A DNA stretch of 64,000 nucleotides, taken from contig NZ_JAEAGR010000002.1 of assembly GCF_015999265.1 (NCBI RefSeq), forward strand, positions 1 to 64,000, in the 5' to 3' direction. The stretch's first letter is position 1. Every line of letters begins with the position of its first letter. Source of the stretch: Mobilitalea sibirica (GTDB taxonomy: Bacteria; Bacillota; Clostridia; Lachnospirales; Lachnospiraceae). Below the pieces are notes generated by a model. That model ran no database searches, had not been told where the DNA came from, and worked only from the letters and a program-made list of their open reading frames with translations. Both the position numbers and the translations under genes were made by a program. Shown here in pieces: positions 25,444 to 33,277 of the stretch.

Positions 25444-25971
25444 ATGATAAAGATAAATACAGATCGTCTCGTCATAAGAGATCATGTTGAGGATGATCTT
25501 GATGCAATGCATAGCTTACTATCAGATGAGAAAGCTATGTTTTATTTACCGGATATTAGGACTCGGAATTTAGAAGAGACAAAAAGAAATTTGCAGACAG
25601 CTATGGAGGAAGCAAATTCAGATAATAGAACCAAGTATTTTTTTGCCATTCTAGACAAAGATTCTCAAGAGTATATTGGTGAGATTGGATTTACCAAAGC
25701 GATTGATTGCGACTATGGGAATGTAATGAACCTGGGGTATTTTATTAAGGAGAATTATTGGGGAAAAGGGATTGTAACACAGGCTTGTAAAGCAATTATT
25801 AACTATGCATTTCACAATTTACATACCATAAAAATAGAGACAGGATGTATTACTGACAATATAGGTTCAGAAAAAGTAATGAAAAAACTGGGGATGATAA
25901 AAGAGGCAGAATTTAAAAACATGTTCTATTACATAAAAAATTATACGATCGCGTTGAATATAGAATGTTAA
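25444..25971 (+). CDS. RimJ/RimL-type GNAT acetyltransferase
   Basis: This 175-residue protein opens IKINTDRLVIRDHVEDDLDA, the typical Acetyltransf_3 N-terminus. The domain continues with YFIKENYWGKGIVTQACKAI (motif A) and CITDNIGSEKVMKKLGMIKE (motif B). Members acetylate protein N-termini, ribosomal proteins or small molecules. The ATG at 25444, preceded by AAAGGAAT, gives the usual family N-terminus, but an in-frame ATG at 25426 with GAAGG is almost as good. One of several GNAT genes in this region. Confidence 0.88.
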   Translation: MIKINTDRLVIRDHVEDDLDAMHSLLSDEKAMFYLPDIRTRNLEETKRNLQTAMEEANSDNRTKYFFAILDKDSQEYIGEIGFTKAIDCDYGNVMNLGYFIKENYWGKGIVTQACKAIINYAFHNLHTIKIETGCITDNIGSEKVMKKLGMIKEAEFKNMFYYIKNYTIALNIEC

Positions 25972-26052
25972 AGGATGAATGGTTAGAGTGTGATTGGATG
26001 GAATAAATTTTATACAAGGCATAAAAAAGATATATTTCGATAGGAGATTATT

Positions 26053-26511
26053 TTGATTTCAGACTTAAAAAGAAAATTAAGACAATTAAAGAAGATGGAA
26101 GACCAAATTCGTTTCTTCAATTCCTTCATTTCAAGAAACAAGCAATATATCTGGGATCAGTACTTTTCAACCAAAGATATAGATGATAATTCGGTTAAAT
26201 ATAACATGAAATATTTGATGGAACTGGATCGTGATAAATTAAAGGAAGTATTTGAAGAGTATTTCATTCATGTCTATTATCAATTGTATAAAGAGAACGG
26301 TATCCTTACGGATAGCGTATATAATATCGATTTGCTGACAGATTTGGGATTGCCGCCCAATGCTGATTTAGAAAGTCTGAAACATAAATTTAGAGAATTA
26401 GCAAAACTACATCATCCGGATCAGGGGGGAGATAAAGATAAGTTTATAGATATTTTAAACAAATATAAAATCTTGATAAGTGATGCTACAGAGAGGAATT
26501 CCGATAATTAA
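26053..26511 (+). CDS. J-domain (DnaJ-like) protein
   Basis: This 152-residue protein has a charged helical N-terminus (about 1-90) with no known domain. A C-terminal J-domain follows (about 95-145: LTDLGLPPNADLESLKHKFR, then LAKLHHPDQGGDKDKF) with the essential HPD motif. J-domains stimulate the ATPase of Hsp70 (DnaK), so this is a dedicated co-chaperone with its substrate-binding part at the N-terminus. There is no Gly/Phe region or zinc finger. The TTG start follows AGGAGA and is the only fitting initiator. No dnaK lies in the window. Confidence 0.88.
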   Translation: MISDLKRKLRQLKKMEDQIRFFNSFISRNKQYIWDQYFSTKDIDDNSVKYNMKYLMELDRDKLKEVFEEYFIHVYYQLYKENGILTDSVYNIDLLTDLGLPPNADLESLKHKFRELAKLHHPDQGGDKDKFIDILNKYKILISDATERNSDN

Positions 26512-26592
26512 TTTAGAGATAGGTGAGGTGATAAAGCAGGATTATTAAGGCATATAATTGGTTGATTTCGGTGAAAAATATAAAACAAGAAG

Positions 26593-27360
26593 GTGGTTAC
26601 AATCAATAATTATCTTGATGGTGGAAGAGATAATACAATCTATAAAAAGGATAATTGCGTTTATAGACCTGCGGGAGAGTGGACAAAATCTATCCATTCT
26701 TTTTTGAACTATTTACATGATAGAGGATTTCACAAAGTACCATATCCATACGGAGTTGACCATAACGATAATGAAATACTTAGTTATGTTGACGGAATTG
26801 TTCATAATGGGTTATTGCCGGAGGATGTCATGAGTGATGAAGCTTTAATATCTGTAGCAACAGTAATGAGTGAATATCATGCTTTGGGGGAGGAATATAG
26901 TAAGACACTATCTGGTAATGAAAAATGGATGCTGCCACTGCGTGAACCGGTTGAAACCATGTGTCATGGAGATTTTGCGCCATATAATCTAGCAATGAAG
27001 GGCAAAAAAGTTAGTGGTATTATTGACTTTGATACATTGCATCCGGGTCCAAGAATGTGGGATATTGCCTATGCGCTATATCGATGGATACCATTGATGT
27101 CACCGGATAATCCCGAGAATTTCGGCAAAGAAGAAGATAAGATAAAAAGGATGGATTTATTTTTAGCTTCCTATGGTGTAGAACATTATAAATTGAGTGA
27201 AGTGATCGAATGGGTTATCAATAGACTGCAATATTTAATACATTTTATGCAGGAAGAGGCAAGGAGCGGGAATGAAATCTTTGTAAGGAATATAGAGGCA
27301 GGACATCTTGATCAATATATAAAGGATATAGAATATATAAATCTTATAAAAGATAAGTAA
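26593..27360 (+). CDS. aminoglycoside phosphotransferase-family kinase
   Basis: This 255-residue APH-fold protein carries the catalytic loop CHGDFAPYNLAMKGKKVSG (HxDxxxxN) and the metal-binding IIDFDTLHPGPRMWDIAYAL (DxD). The N-terminal lobe is short (VYRPAGEWTKSIHSFLNYL), as in trifolitoxin-immunity and related small APH proteins. The substrate is not readable, so antibiotic resistance should not be assumed. The GTG start has only a weak ribosome binding site (AAGAAGG overlaps it), and an in-frame stop just upstream excludes an earlier one. Confidence 0.85.
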   Translation: MVTINNYLDGGRDNTIYKKDNCVYRPAGEWTKSIHSFLNYLHDRGFHKVPYPYGVDHNDNEILSYVDGIVHNGLLPEDVMSDEALISVATVMSEYHALGEEYSKTLSGNEKWMLPLREPVETMCHGDFAPYNLAMKGKKVSGIIDFDTLHPGPRMWDIAYALYRWIPLMSPDNPENFGKEEDKIKRMDLFLASYGVEHYKLSEVIEWVINRLQYLIHFMQEEARSGNEIFVRNIEAGHLDQYIKDIEYINLIKDK

Positions 27361-27425
27361 GTATTATTTAAAAAGAGCTAAAGAAACATTTATATTTTAC
27401 AAAATATACAACTTATTAGATTTGT

Positions 27426-27500
27426 TTTACAGTTAATGTATAATATGGTATAATCCTAGACATCCTATGAGCCGAAATTATAGTATGCTAGGATTGTTTT
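27426..27500 (+). promoter_or_regulatory. promoter with an immediate 5' hairpin
   Basis: TTTACA (27426-27431), a 17-bp spacer and TATAAT (27449-27454). A hairpin, AATCCTAG (27452-27459) with CTAGGATT (27488-27495) then GTTTTA, begins at the -10 box and would cover the first transcribed bases. The leader to the lipoprotein start is about 180 bases. The hairpin could be a weak attenuator or simply the terminator of the upstream kinase gene. Confidence 0.5.
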
Positions 27501-27641
27501 ATACCTGATAACATTCCTTGCATGAAGCGTATTACATTAATTAATATTTTGAAACGGTAACTGTTAAAATGAGAGTTTCATAAACCGAATGCTATATAGA
27601 TTAATGAATAAGAGAGGGTTTTATATTGAGGAGTAATGATT

Positions 27642-28085
27642 ATGAGAAGAGTGTTATTATTAATTGTACTATCTTTTCTTATAATGGGATGTAGTAAGAA
27701 ATCAATTCAAACAATTGATACTTCGACATGGAAGCATATAGTAGATAAAGAATGGAGTAATTTTGATTCTTTTGCTGGAAGTGGCTTTTACTTTTATGAA
27801 GAGGATAGTGTTGGTTATTGCGTATATATGATATATGGAAGCGGTCTTCCGGTAATATACGAATACACTTCTAAGGTAGAGATCAAGGAAGAGGGATTAA
27901 TATCAATAAAACTACCGGAGAATATTCTAATAAGCGATTCAAATAATAATGTAATAGATAAGGATAAAACGGTTGTAACATATCTGGAATTTAATGATGG
28001 TGTAATTAAATATGGTGATATGGAGTTTAAGAATATAAATGATAGTTTCAATAGATACGATGATAATGATACATACACCAATTAA
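27642..28085 (+). CDS. putative lipoprotein
   Basis: This 147-residue protein has a signal peptide with lipobox LSFLIMGC (Cys about residue 17), so it is exported and lipid-anchored. The mature part is beta-rich (FYFYEEDSVGYCVYMIYGSG, IYEYTSKVEIKEEGLISIKL) and ends in an acidic Asn/Asp tail. The family is not recognised. ATG 27642 has GAGGAG at good spacing and is preferred to ATG 27636. It is not clearly related to the FIDIC lipoprotein pair. Confidence 0.75.
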   Translation: MRRVLLLIVLSFLIMGCSKKSIQTIDTSTWKHIVDKEWSNFDSFAGSGFYFYEEDSVGYCVYMIYGSGLPVIYEYTSKVEIKEEGLISIKLPENILISDSNNNVIDKDKTVVTYLEFNDGVIKYGDMEFKNINDSFNRYDDNDTYTN

Positions 28086-28104
28086 TTTAAAGGATGGATG
28101 AACT

Positions 28105-28464
28105 GTGATTTTAATGAAGTTTTTAAAGAAAATGAGAAATGAGTACGTGAAATATCAAGTTAAGAATATCAGATATCCCGAATTCACCTCAGGGTGTATA
28201 CTGAGAAAAAAGTATGTCTTTTCAGGAAGAGTACAACATGTTGGTTTTCGAAAAGAAGTGTATCTGATTGCCCAAAAAATCGGATTAACCGGATGGATAC
28301 AGAATAGAACGGATGGAAAAGTTGAAGCCCAAATACAAGGGGAGAAAAGTAAAATTGAATTTTTAATTCGTTATATGAAATCATTGAAGCGAATAAGAAT
28401 AACGAATTTAGAAGAAAAAGATATTACAATATTAAATCAGGATAATGATTTTACAATCATATAA
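28105..28464 (+). CDS. acylphosphatase
   Basis: This 119-residue protein has an acylphosphatase domain at about 36-115. YVFSGRVQHVGFRKEVYLIA contains the phosphate-binding loop and catalytic Arg, and GLTGWIQNRTDGKVEAQIQG contains the catalytic Asn. Acylphosphatases hydrolyse carboxyl-phosphate bonds, for example in acetyl phosphate. The ~35-residue basic N-terminal extension (LMKFLKKMRNEYVKYQVKNI) is unusual, since the family is normally ~90 residues. It may be real or an effect of the chosen GTG start. An ATG at 28114 is possible. Confidence 0.88.
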   Translation: MILMKFLKKMRNEYVKYQVKNIRYPEFTSGCILRKKYVFSGRVQHVGFRKEVYLIAQKIGLTGWIQNRTDGKVEAQIQGEKSKIEFLIRYMKSLKRIRITNLEEKDITILNQDNDFTII

Positions 28465-28575
28465 TAGAAGAGAGTTTTGAAGATAAAATCTTAAGTATTC
28501 TATAGTATAAAAGAAACTCCTATTAGTAAAGGCGAGAAATAAGGTAGTTTAGAATTGACAGGAAAGGAGATTTCA

Positions 28576-29145
28576 ATGATTGATCTGTGGGTAGAGTTAA
28601 GAACAGACAGACTTATATTACGAAAAATTGATTTTGAAGATATAGATTTTATCCTTAAACATTTTGGGGATGAAGAAGTATGTAAGTATATGGTGGATAA
28701 TGAACCTATTACTACAATGGAAGGGGCAAAAGATATAATAAATTGGAGTCATTCAGATAAATCTAACCCGTCGAATAATCGATGGCTTATTATTTTAAAA
28801 GAGTCTAATAAGCCTATAGGCACGATCGGATATCATAGATGGGATAGAACTAATAATATAGCCGAGATAGGTTATGATCTAAGTAAATCATATTGGAAAC
28901 AAGGTCTCATGAGTGAAGCTTTGAAGAAGGTAATTGAGTTTGGATTTTCTAAAATGAGCTTAAACAGAATACAGGCATTTGTACATGTTGAAAATGCTGC
29001 CTCCTATAACATCCTGAGGAAAAATGGATTCTATGCAGAAGGTATTATCAGAGATATGTATTATTTCAGAGGAAAGTACCATGATCATTACTTTATGTCA
29101 CTATTATTAAAGGATTATATAGGTTATAAAAATACTAACAATTAA
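28576..29145 (+). CDS. RimJ/RimL-type GNAT acetyltransferase
   Basis: This 189-residue Acetyltransf_3 protein shows VELRTDRLILRKIDFEDIDF at the N-terminus and EIGYDLSKSYWKQGLMSEAL at motif A. AFVHVENAASYNILRKNGFY is motif B. The match to the RimJ/YdaF type is clear, and the substrate is unknown. ATG 28576 follows AAAGGAGATTTCA. The TTG at 28555 lacks support. It is separate from the GNAT at 25444 and differs enough in sequence not to be a recent duplicate. Confidence 0.9.
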   Translation: MIDLWVELRTDRLILRKIDFEDIDFILKHFGDEEVCKYMVDNEPITTMEGAKDIINWSHSDKSNPSNNRWLIILKESNKPIGTIGYHRWDRTNNIAEIGYDLSKSYWKQGLMSEALKKVIEFGFSKMSLNRIQAFVHVENAASYNILRKNGFYAEGIIRDMYYFRGKYHDHYFMSLLLKDYIGYKNTNN

Positions 29146-29169
29146 TATAACGATAGGAGATAAACAACT

Positions 29170-29487
29170 ATGAAAGAAAAGATAAAAATAATTTTAACAT
29201 TCGGAGAGATGTCTTTAAGATCTATTATTAAATACCTATATTGTGCAGGCTGTATTGTTATAGCATATATAGCATTTCATTGGGCTAGAGCTATCTACTT
29301 AACTAACTTTTATGATAAAGAAATAAGTTATATGGAAGGTAAGACAAGATGGTACACAACGGAAACAGTCAATAATTTACCACTCAGTATTTTAGGATTT
29401 ATAGCTTACGTTATTGTTGCCTTAGTGATATGGAAGTTAATATGTGAGTTGTTATATATCATATTTGAACGGATAGGGAGAAAATAA
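29170..29487 (+). CDS. small two-helix membrane protein
   Basis: This 105-residue protein has two membrane helices (about residues 20-40: IKYLYCAGCIVIAYIAFHWA, and 72-95: LPLSILGFIAYVIVALVIWK). A ~30-residue polar loop with Tyr and Lys lies between them. The ends are basic. The N-terminus resembles DUF4282-like proteins, but I cannot confirm a family. GATAGGAGATAAAC precedes the ATG, 25 bases after the acetyltransferase stop. Confidence 0.65.
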   Translation: MKEKIKIILTFGEMSLRSIIKYLYCAGCIVIAYIAFHWARAIYLTNFYDKEISYMEGKTRWYTTETVNNLPLSILGFIAYVIVALVIWKLICELLYIIFERIGRK

Positions 29488-29586
29488 AAGAAACTGAAAT
29501 AATAAGGTATATTAGAATAAGTTACCATAGGTACTATAACATTTATTAAAGAAAATCAGATGATAACATTGTAGGGGGATCAATGA

Positions 29587-30027
29587 ATGAGAAAGAAAAG
29601 GATCATAATTATGTTTATTGCTTTGACATTGGTATTAAGCTCATGTAAAAGTGATATAAAAGTAGCAATCCCGGATTATGAACAGTTAAAAACGCGGTTA
29701 GAAAAGAAAGGATATGAGGTGGAGACTTTTAATCGCTTTAACGTTGATCAAAAAGAGTATGAAATTGTCCGTTTGTATGCAGAGAATAAGGATGATTTTA
29801 TAGATATATGCTGGGATGTGAAGGAAGGTCATGAAGATATCATGAATTATTATAAAGTATATGAAGACGATTATAATCATCTTGTCAATATAAACAACAC
29901 TATTTTTTGCTGTACGAAAAAAGCAATGAAGGACAGTAAAATCAAACTGGCTGATATTAAGCCTCCTAAGATCGATGTGCCTAAGATTGATGTACCCAAA
30001 ATCGATGTTGATGTTACGATAAATTAA
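29587..30027 (+). CDS. putative lipoprotein with PKIDV repeats, paralogue of the 6398 gene
   Basis: This 146-residue exported protein has lipobox LTLVLSSC (Cys about 20). Its core (LEKKGYEVETF, RLYAENKDDFIDICWDV, YYKVYEDDYNHLVNINN, then a Cys pair) aligns with the lipoprotein at 6398 over ~90 residues, including FIDIC. The C-terminus carries three tandem PKIDV units (PPKIDVPKIDVPKIDV), encoded by a 15-bp direct repeat. This looks like a recent expansion. The function is unknown. The ATG follows TAGGGGGATCA. It lies 33 bases before a kinase gene. Confidence 0.75.
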   Translation: MRKKRIIIMFIALTLVLSSCKSDIKVAIPDYEQLKTRLEKKGYEVETFNRFNVDQKEYEIVRLYAENKDDFIDICWDVKEGHEDIMNYYKVYEDDYNHLVNINNTIFCCTKKAMKDSKIKLADIKPPKIDVPKIDVPKIDVDVTIN

Positions 30028-30059
30028 GCATACATCACAGTACCATAGGAGACATTTTA

Positions 30060-30878
30060 ATGGAAGATATGATTGGAAGACAAATTGGCAGAGGTGGAAC
30101 ATCTACTGTATATGAGTGGGGCAAAGATAAAGTGATTAAAGTATATAAACCACATGTGACAGATGCCACAATTCAGGCTGAGGAGTATATTGTAAATATA
30201 CTAAACACATGTAATCTGGATATTCCGAAGTATATTAATACTATAGAATTCAACGGTAAAAAAGCATTAATATTTGAACGGCTGAAGGGTAGGGCTTTGT
30301 TTGAGTTTATAATGGAAAGTCCAGATGATCCTAAGATAGCTTATAAGTTTGCCAAGATGCATCACGAAATACATAATCGAAGTATCAATGTACTACCGTC
30401 ACATAATGATTTTCTAAAACAAAGAATTATTGAATTAAGTAGTATCTTAGGAGAGAAGGTTGCTGATAAATTACTTGATATTCTTAATAGTATTCCCACT
30501 AAGAATATGTTATTACATGGTGATTATCAGCCTTTAAATATCATTGTTGAATCTAACAGATATATTGCAATCGATTGGAACGGAGCCAGTTTAGGAAATC
30601 CTCTTTTAGATGTGGCCTGGAGTTGTATGACATTAAGCTCACCAGCAATCAGCCATTTGTTAGATGATAAAAAAGCTGATATAGTCCATCGTTTTAAGAA
30701 TGAATATTTATCGAATTATTGCAAAATTGCCAAAGTATCAGAAGACGAAATTTTAAGATGTTTACCAATCGTAGCAGTAAGAAGGCTTTATGATAATAAC
30801 ATGTGTGATAATGATATTTCAAGGCAGGAATATAAATGGTTACATGAACTGATAAATCAGGAAAGAGTAGATATATAA
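30060..30878 (+). CDS. APH/choline-kinase-like phosphotransferase
   Basis: This 272-residue protein-kinase-fold enzyme has a glycine-rich nucleotide loop (GRQIGRGGTSTVYEWG, about residues 6-21) and a Lys-bearing strand (KVIKVYKP). The catalytic loop is LLHGDYQPLNIIV (HGDxxxxN), and the metal-binding motif is YIAIDWNGASLGNPLLDVAW. All key residues are present, so it should be active. The small-molecule or protein acceptor is unknown. The ATG follows TAGGAGAC and the gene is closely spaced with the lipoprotein before it. Confidence 0.87.
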   Translation: MEDMIGRQIGRGGTSTVYEWGKDKVIKVYKPHVTDATIQAEEYIVNILNTCNLDIPKYINTIEFNGKKALIFERLKGRALFEFIMESPDDPKIAYKFAKMHHEIHNRSINVLPSHNDFLKQRIIELSSILGEKVADKLLDILNSIPTKNMLLHGDYQPLNIIVESNRYIAIDWNGASLGNPLLDVAWSCMTLSSPAISHLLDDKKADIVHRFKNEYLSNYCKIAKVSEDEILRCLPIVAVRRLYDNNMCDNDISRQEYKWLHELINQERVDI

Positions 30879-30932
30879 ATATATAATTGTCTGGATAATC
30901 ATTGGAATTTAATAAGAAAAGGAGAAGACTGT

Positions 30933-31232
30933 ATGATTATACTTCTTTATATTACTGGTGCAATTGCTTTTGTGATATCAATAATAATTGGTTTTATAAC
31001 CGGCTCATTTTGGGGATTTGTTTTGTCTGTAACCGGTGGAGTTGCATCAGCAATCCTATTTTTTGCATTAGCTTTCATCTTGGAAAAACAAGAAAATGTA
31101 TTATCCATATTAGAAAAACAAGAAGAAGCTGATCGAAAAATTATAAATCAGGAAAAGATGGTATGCACTAAATGTAATTATAAGTATGCTATGGATTATA
31201 CATCTTGCCCTCATTGTGGGAATAAGGATTAG
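30933..31232 (+). CDS. membrane protein with C-terminal zinc ribbon
   Basis: This 99-residue protein has two N-terminal helices (about residues 2-20 and 23-49), a heptad-like charged linker (LEKQENVLSILEKQEEADRK) and a C-terminal zinc ribbon (CTKCNYKYAMDYTSCPHCGN: two CxxC pairs). It resembles other small zinc-ribbon membrane proteins of Firmicutes, with no known role. AAAGGAGAAG precedes the ATG. An overlapping frame at 30902 has atypical composition and is rejected. Confidence 0.75.
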   Translation: MIILLYITGAIAFVISIIIGFITGSFWGFVLSVTGGVASAILFFALAFILEKQENVLSILEKQEEADRKIINQEKMVCTKCNYKYAMDYTSCPHCGNKD

Positions 31233-31303
31233 TTATTAAATGTCCGCTGTAAGCATGGAATACATTAATCATTAAACAGTAATATTAGTAAGTGAGGAAG
31301 AGT

Positions 31304-31648
31304 ATGGATAAGAAGATAGAATTAGAGGAACTACAAAAAGATTATGAGTATTATATAAGTAGGTTGAAGAAAGAACACAGAGTGTTTAAAAAACGTGTGA
31401 GTATCATTATTAATCTTATTGTACCGGGTTTTGGATTTTTTATTTATGGAAAATCTTATTATAAAGGTGTAATTACATTTTTATTGTTTTACTCGTATAC
31501 ATTCTTCTTTTTTAATAGAATGTTTTCTGATATTGATAACATATTTCAAATTAATTACATACCGCCAATACTTTTTTACTATGCACCGGCAATCATAGTC
31601 AATCTGGTTAGCACCCTTTTCGTAGCATCATTAAAAGAAGAAGAATAA
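31304..31648 (+). CDS. small membrane protein
   Basis: This 114-residue protein has an N-terminal coiled-coil-like charged helix (KIELEELQKDYEYYISRLKK) and then three hydrophobic segments (IIINLIVPGFGFFIYG, GVITFLLFYSYTFFFF, ILFYYAPAIIVNLVSTLFVA). PGFGFFIYGKSYYKG resembles the TM2-domain-like pattern of small membrane proteins, but the family is not certain. ATG 31304 follows GTGAGGAAG. A start 12 bases upstream is less likely. Confidence 0.65.
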   Translation: MDKKIELEELQKDYEYYISRLKKEHRVFKKRVSIIINLIVPGFGFFIYGKSYYKGVITFLLFYSYTFFFFNRMFSDIDNIFQINYIPPILFYYAPAIIVNLVSTLFVASLKEEE

Positions 31649-31730
31649 TGATGATTATCTAGACAGGATCATTATGGAGAGGGATGAAGATTTAAAGTAT
31701 TCTGAAAATCAAACAGGTAAGGAGAGGTCT

Positions 31731-32543
31731 ATGGAATTTAATAAAAGCAATTTAATGAAGATTTATTTTTATTTTTTTATCCTATATATGGTTGTTAACA
31801 TAGTGAATGAGTACAGCATATCAGAAGTCATGGGTGTACACGCTTTAATTGTATCGGGTATTTGGATGGTTGTTTCTATAATCCTATACTTTGCCGTGAT
31901 ACGTCATGAGGTTTTTAGAAAGATTTTAGGAACTTCGTATAATGAAACATATGCAGAAGAGTGCTGGGAGGATGCGAATATAATACTTGCTAAATGTCTG
32001 AAAGAGTATGTGACTAGGAGCAATATCTTTTATTCGGTTAAGGAGATTTTTGAAAAATGTTATCAGGAATTATTCCCACGAAAAGGAATAAAGCTTGATC
32101 CTCAAAAGGGTGCCGGTATCTTAGCTTATGAACATGGGTATTCCGTTTCCTATCCGGATACAGAGGGTTTTTTTAATGCGGTTAATCCGTTTTATCCGGT
32201 TTGTTTGGTGAGTGATGCTGATTATGACATGGTAAGTCCTTTATTTGATCGATTTCACTTTGATAAGGTTTTTGTATCGGAAGGTTATCAATGTTACAAG
32301 CATTCATGTAAAGGAAGCTTATTTCATAATGTTCTTACGAATTACAAAGTGAATCCGAATCAAATTATTCACATCGGTGATAGTTATGCTGATATTGCGG
32401 GGGCAAAGAGGTTTGGTATTAAAACCTGTTGGCTAAACAGAGACAAAAGAGTGTGGCCATACGATATAAAGCCTGATTATACGGTGTCTTCATTGATTGA
32501 GGCAGCGCAAATAATTGGCATCGATGTTGAAAACATAGTTTAA
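31731..32543 (+). CDS. HAD-like protein whose nucleophile region is replaced by membrane helices
   Basis: This 270-residue protein has two N-terminal membrane helices (about residues 10-30 and 38-60), then a cap-like helical region (ETYAEECWEDANIILAKCLK). The C-terminal half of a haloacid-dehalogenase domain follows: motif II CLVSDADYD, motif III Lys in CYKHSCKGS and motif IV HIGDSYADIAGAKRFGIKTC. The N-terminal motif I (DxDGT, catalytic Asp) is missing where the membrane segment stands, so normal phosphatase activity is unlikely. The ATG at 31731 follows AAGGAGAGG. An alternative start at 31674 adds only 19 polar residues and does not restore motif I. Confidence 0.8.
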   Translation: MEFNKSNLMKIYFYFFILYMVVNIVNEYSISEVMGVHALIVSGIWMVVSIILYFAVIRHEVFRKILGTSYNETYAEECWEDANIILAKCLKEYVTRSNIFYSVKEIFEKCYQELFPRKGIKLDPQKGAGILAYEHGYSVSYPDTEGFFNAVNPFYPVCLVSDADYDMVSPLFDRFHFDKVFVSEGYQCYKHSCKGSLFHNVLTNYKVNPNQIIHIGDSYADIAGAKRFGIKTCWLNRDKRVWPYDIKPDYTVSSLIEAAQIIGIDVENIV

Positions 32544-32729
32544 TTTATAGTAAAATAGTTATTCATTACAATTTTGATAGAAGGTTTTTTTGTTTGTATT
32601 ATTTTTATATTTATAATATAATAGAAAATAGAATAGAAATTGAAGAATTTTGTCAGTACAGTTAATATGTCATAACAGAAACACAATTTGCATGTCAAAA
32701 TAACAGATGCTGAAGTTGGAGGAATCAAC

Positions 32730-33206
32730 ATGGAAAAGGATTTATTATTAGGTGAAGAAACCAGAGAGCTTGAAATATTAGAATTTAGAGCAGGTGGTAA
32801 TTCCTATGGCGTAGATGTCAATGATATCAGGGAATTATTACCCTATGATAAAGATATTACACCTGTTCCTAACGCCCATCCGTATATTGAAGGTATTATT
32901 ATGCCTAGGGATTTTCTGATTCCTATTGTAGATATAGTGAAAAGCTTAAAGCTAAACGAATCAGATGAGAATAAAAATGAGATGATAATGGTAACAAGTA
33001 TTAACGATCAAAATATAGCTTTCCATGTGGATAGTCTGGCAGGTATCCATAGGACAACGAATAAGGCAGTGACAAAGCCGGGCAAAAAGTTAAGTACCTC
33101 TATGAAAGAAGCCGTAATTGGAATACTGGATGTTAATAATAAAAAGGTTGAAATTCTTGAATTAAGGAATATTATAACCTATATAAATCCTGAATTAAAA
33201 TTCTAA
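32730..33206 (+). CDS. CheW-domain protein
   Basis: This 158-residue protein consists of one CheW domain (about 15-150: ELEILEFRAGGNSYGVDVND, IEGIIMPRDFLIPIVDIVK, VIGILDVNNKKVEILELRNI). It resembles the CheW half of CheV but has no receiver domain. CheW couples chemoreceptors to the kinase CheA. No other chemotaxis gene lies in the window, so it may be a dispersed adaptor or serve another signalling complex. ATG 32730 follows TTGGAGGAATCAAC, which excludes the start at 32688. It is followed after 71 bases by the zinc-ribbon membrane protein. Confidence 0.9.
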   Translation: MEKDLLLGEETRELEILEFRAGGNSYGVDVNDIRELLPYDKDITPVPNAHPYIEGIIMPRDFLIPIVDIVKSLKLNESDENKNEMIMVTSINDQNIAFHVDSLAGIHRTTNKAVTKPGKKLSTSMKEAVIGILDVNNKKVEILELRNIITYINPELKF

Positions 33207-33277
33207 TATTTAGATACATATTTGCCGATTAATGTACTGTATTAATTTTATACAAACGAAAAATGGACGGTGTTCGG

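Noticed and set aside
26593-30878. Aminoglycoside resistance genes
   Set aside because: Both APH-fold kinases are generic and their substrates cannot be read. Calling resistance would be unsupported.
30902-31132. 76-codon frame overlapping the zinc-ribbon membrane protein
   Set aside because: It overlaps in another frame, is rich in Cys/Arg/Trp without a domain, and has no separate RBS. The 30933 gene has a good RBS and sensible helices.
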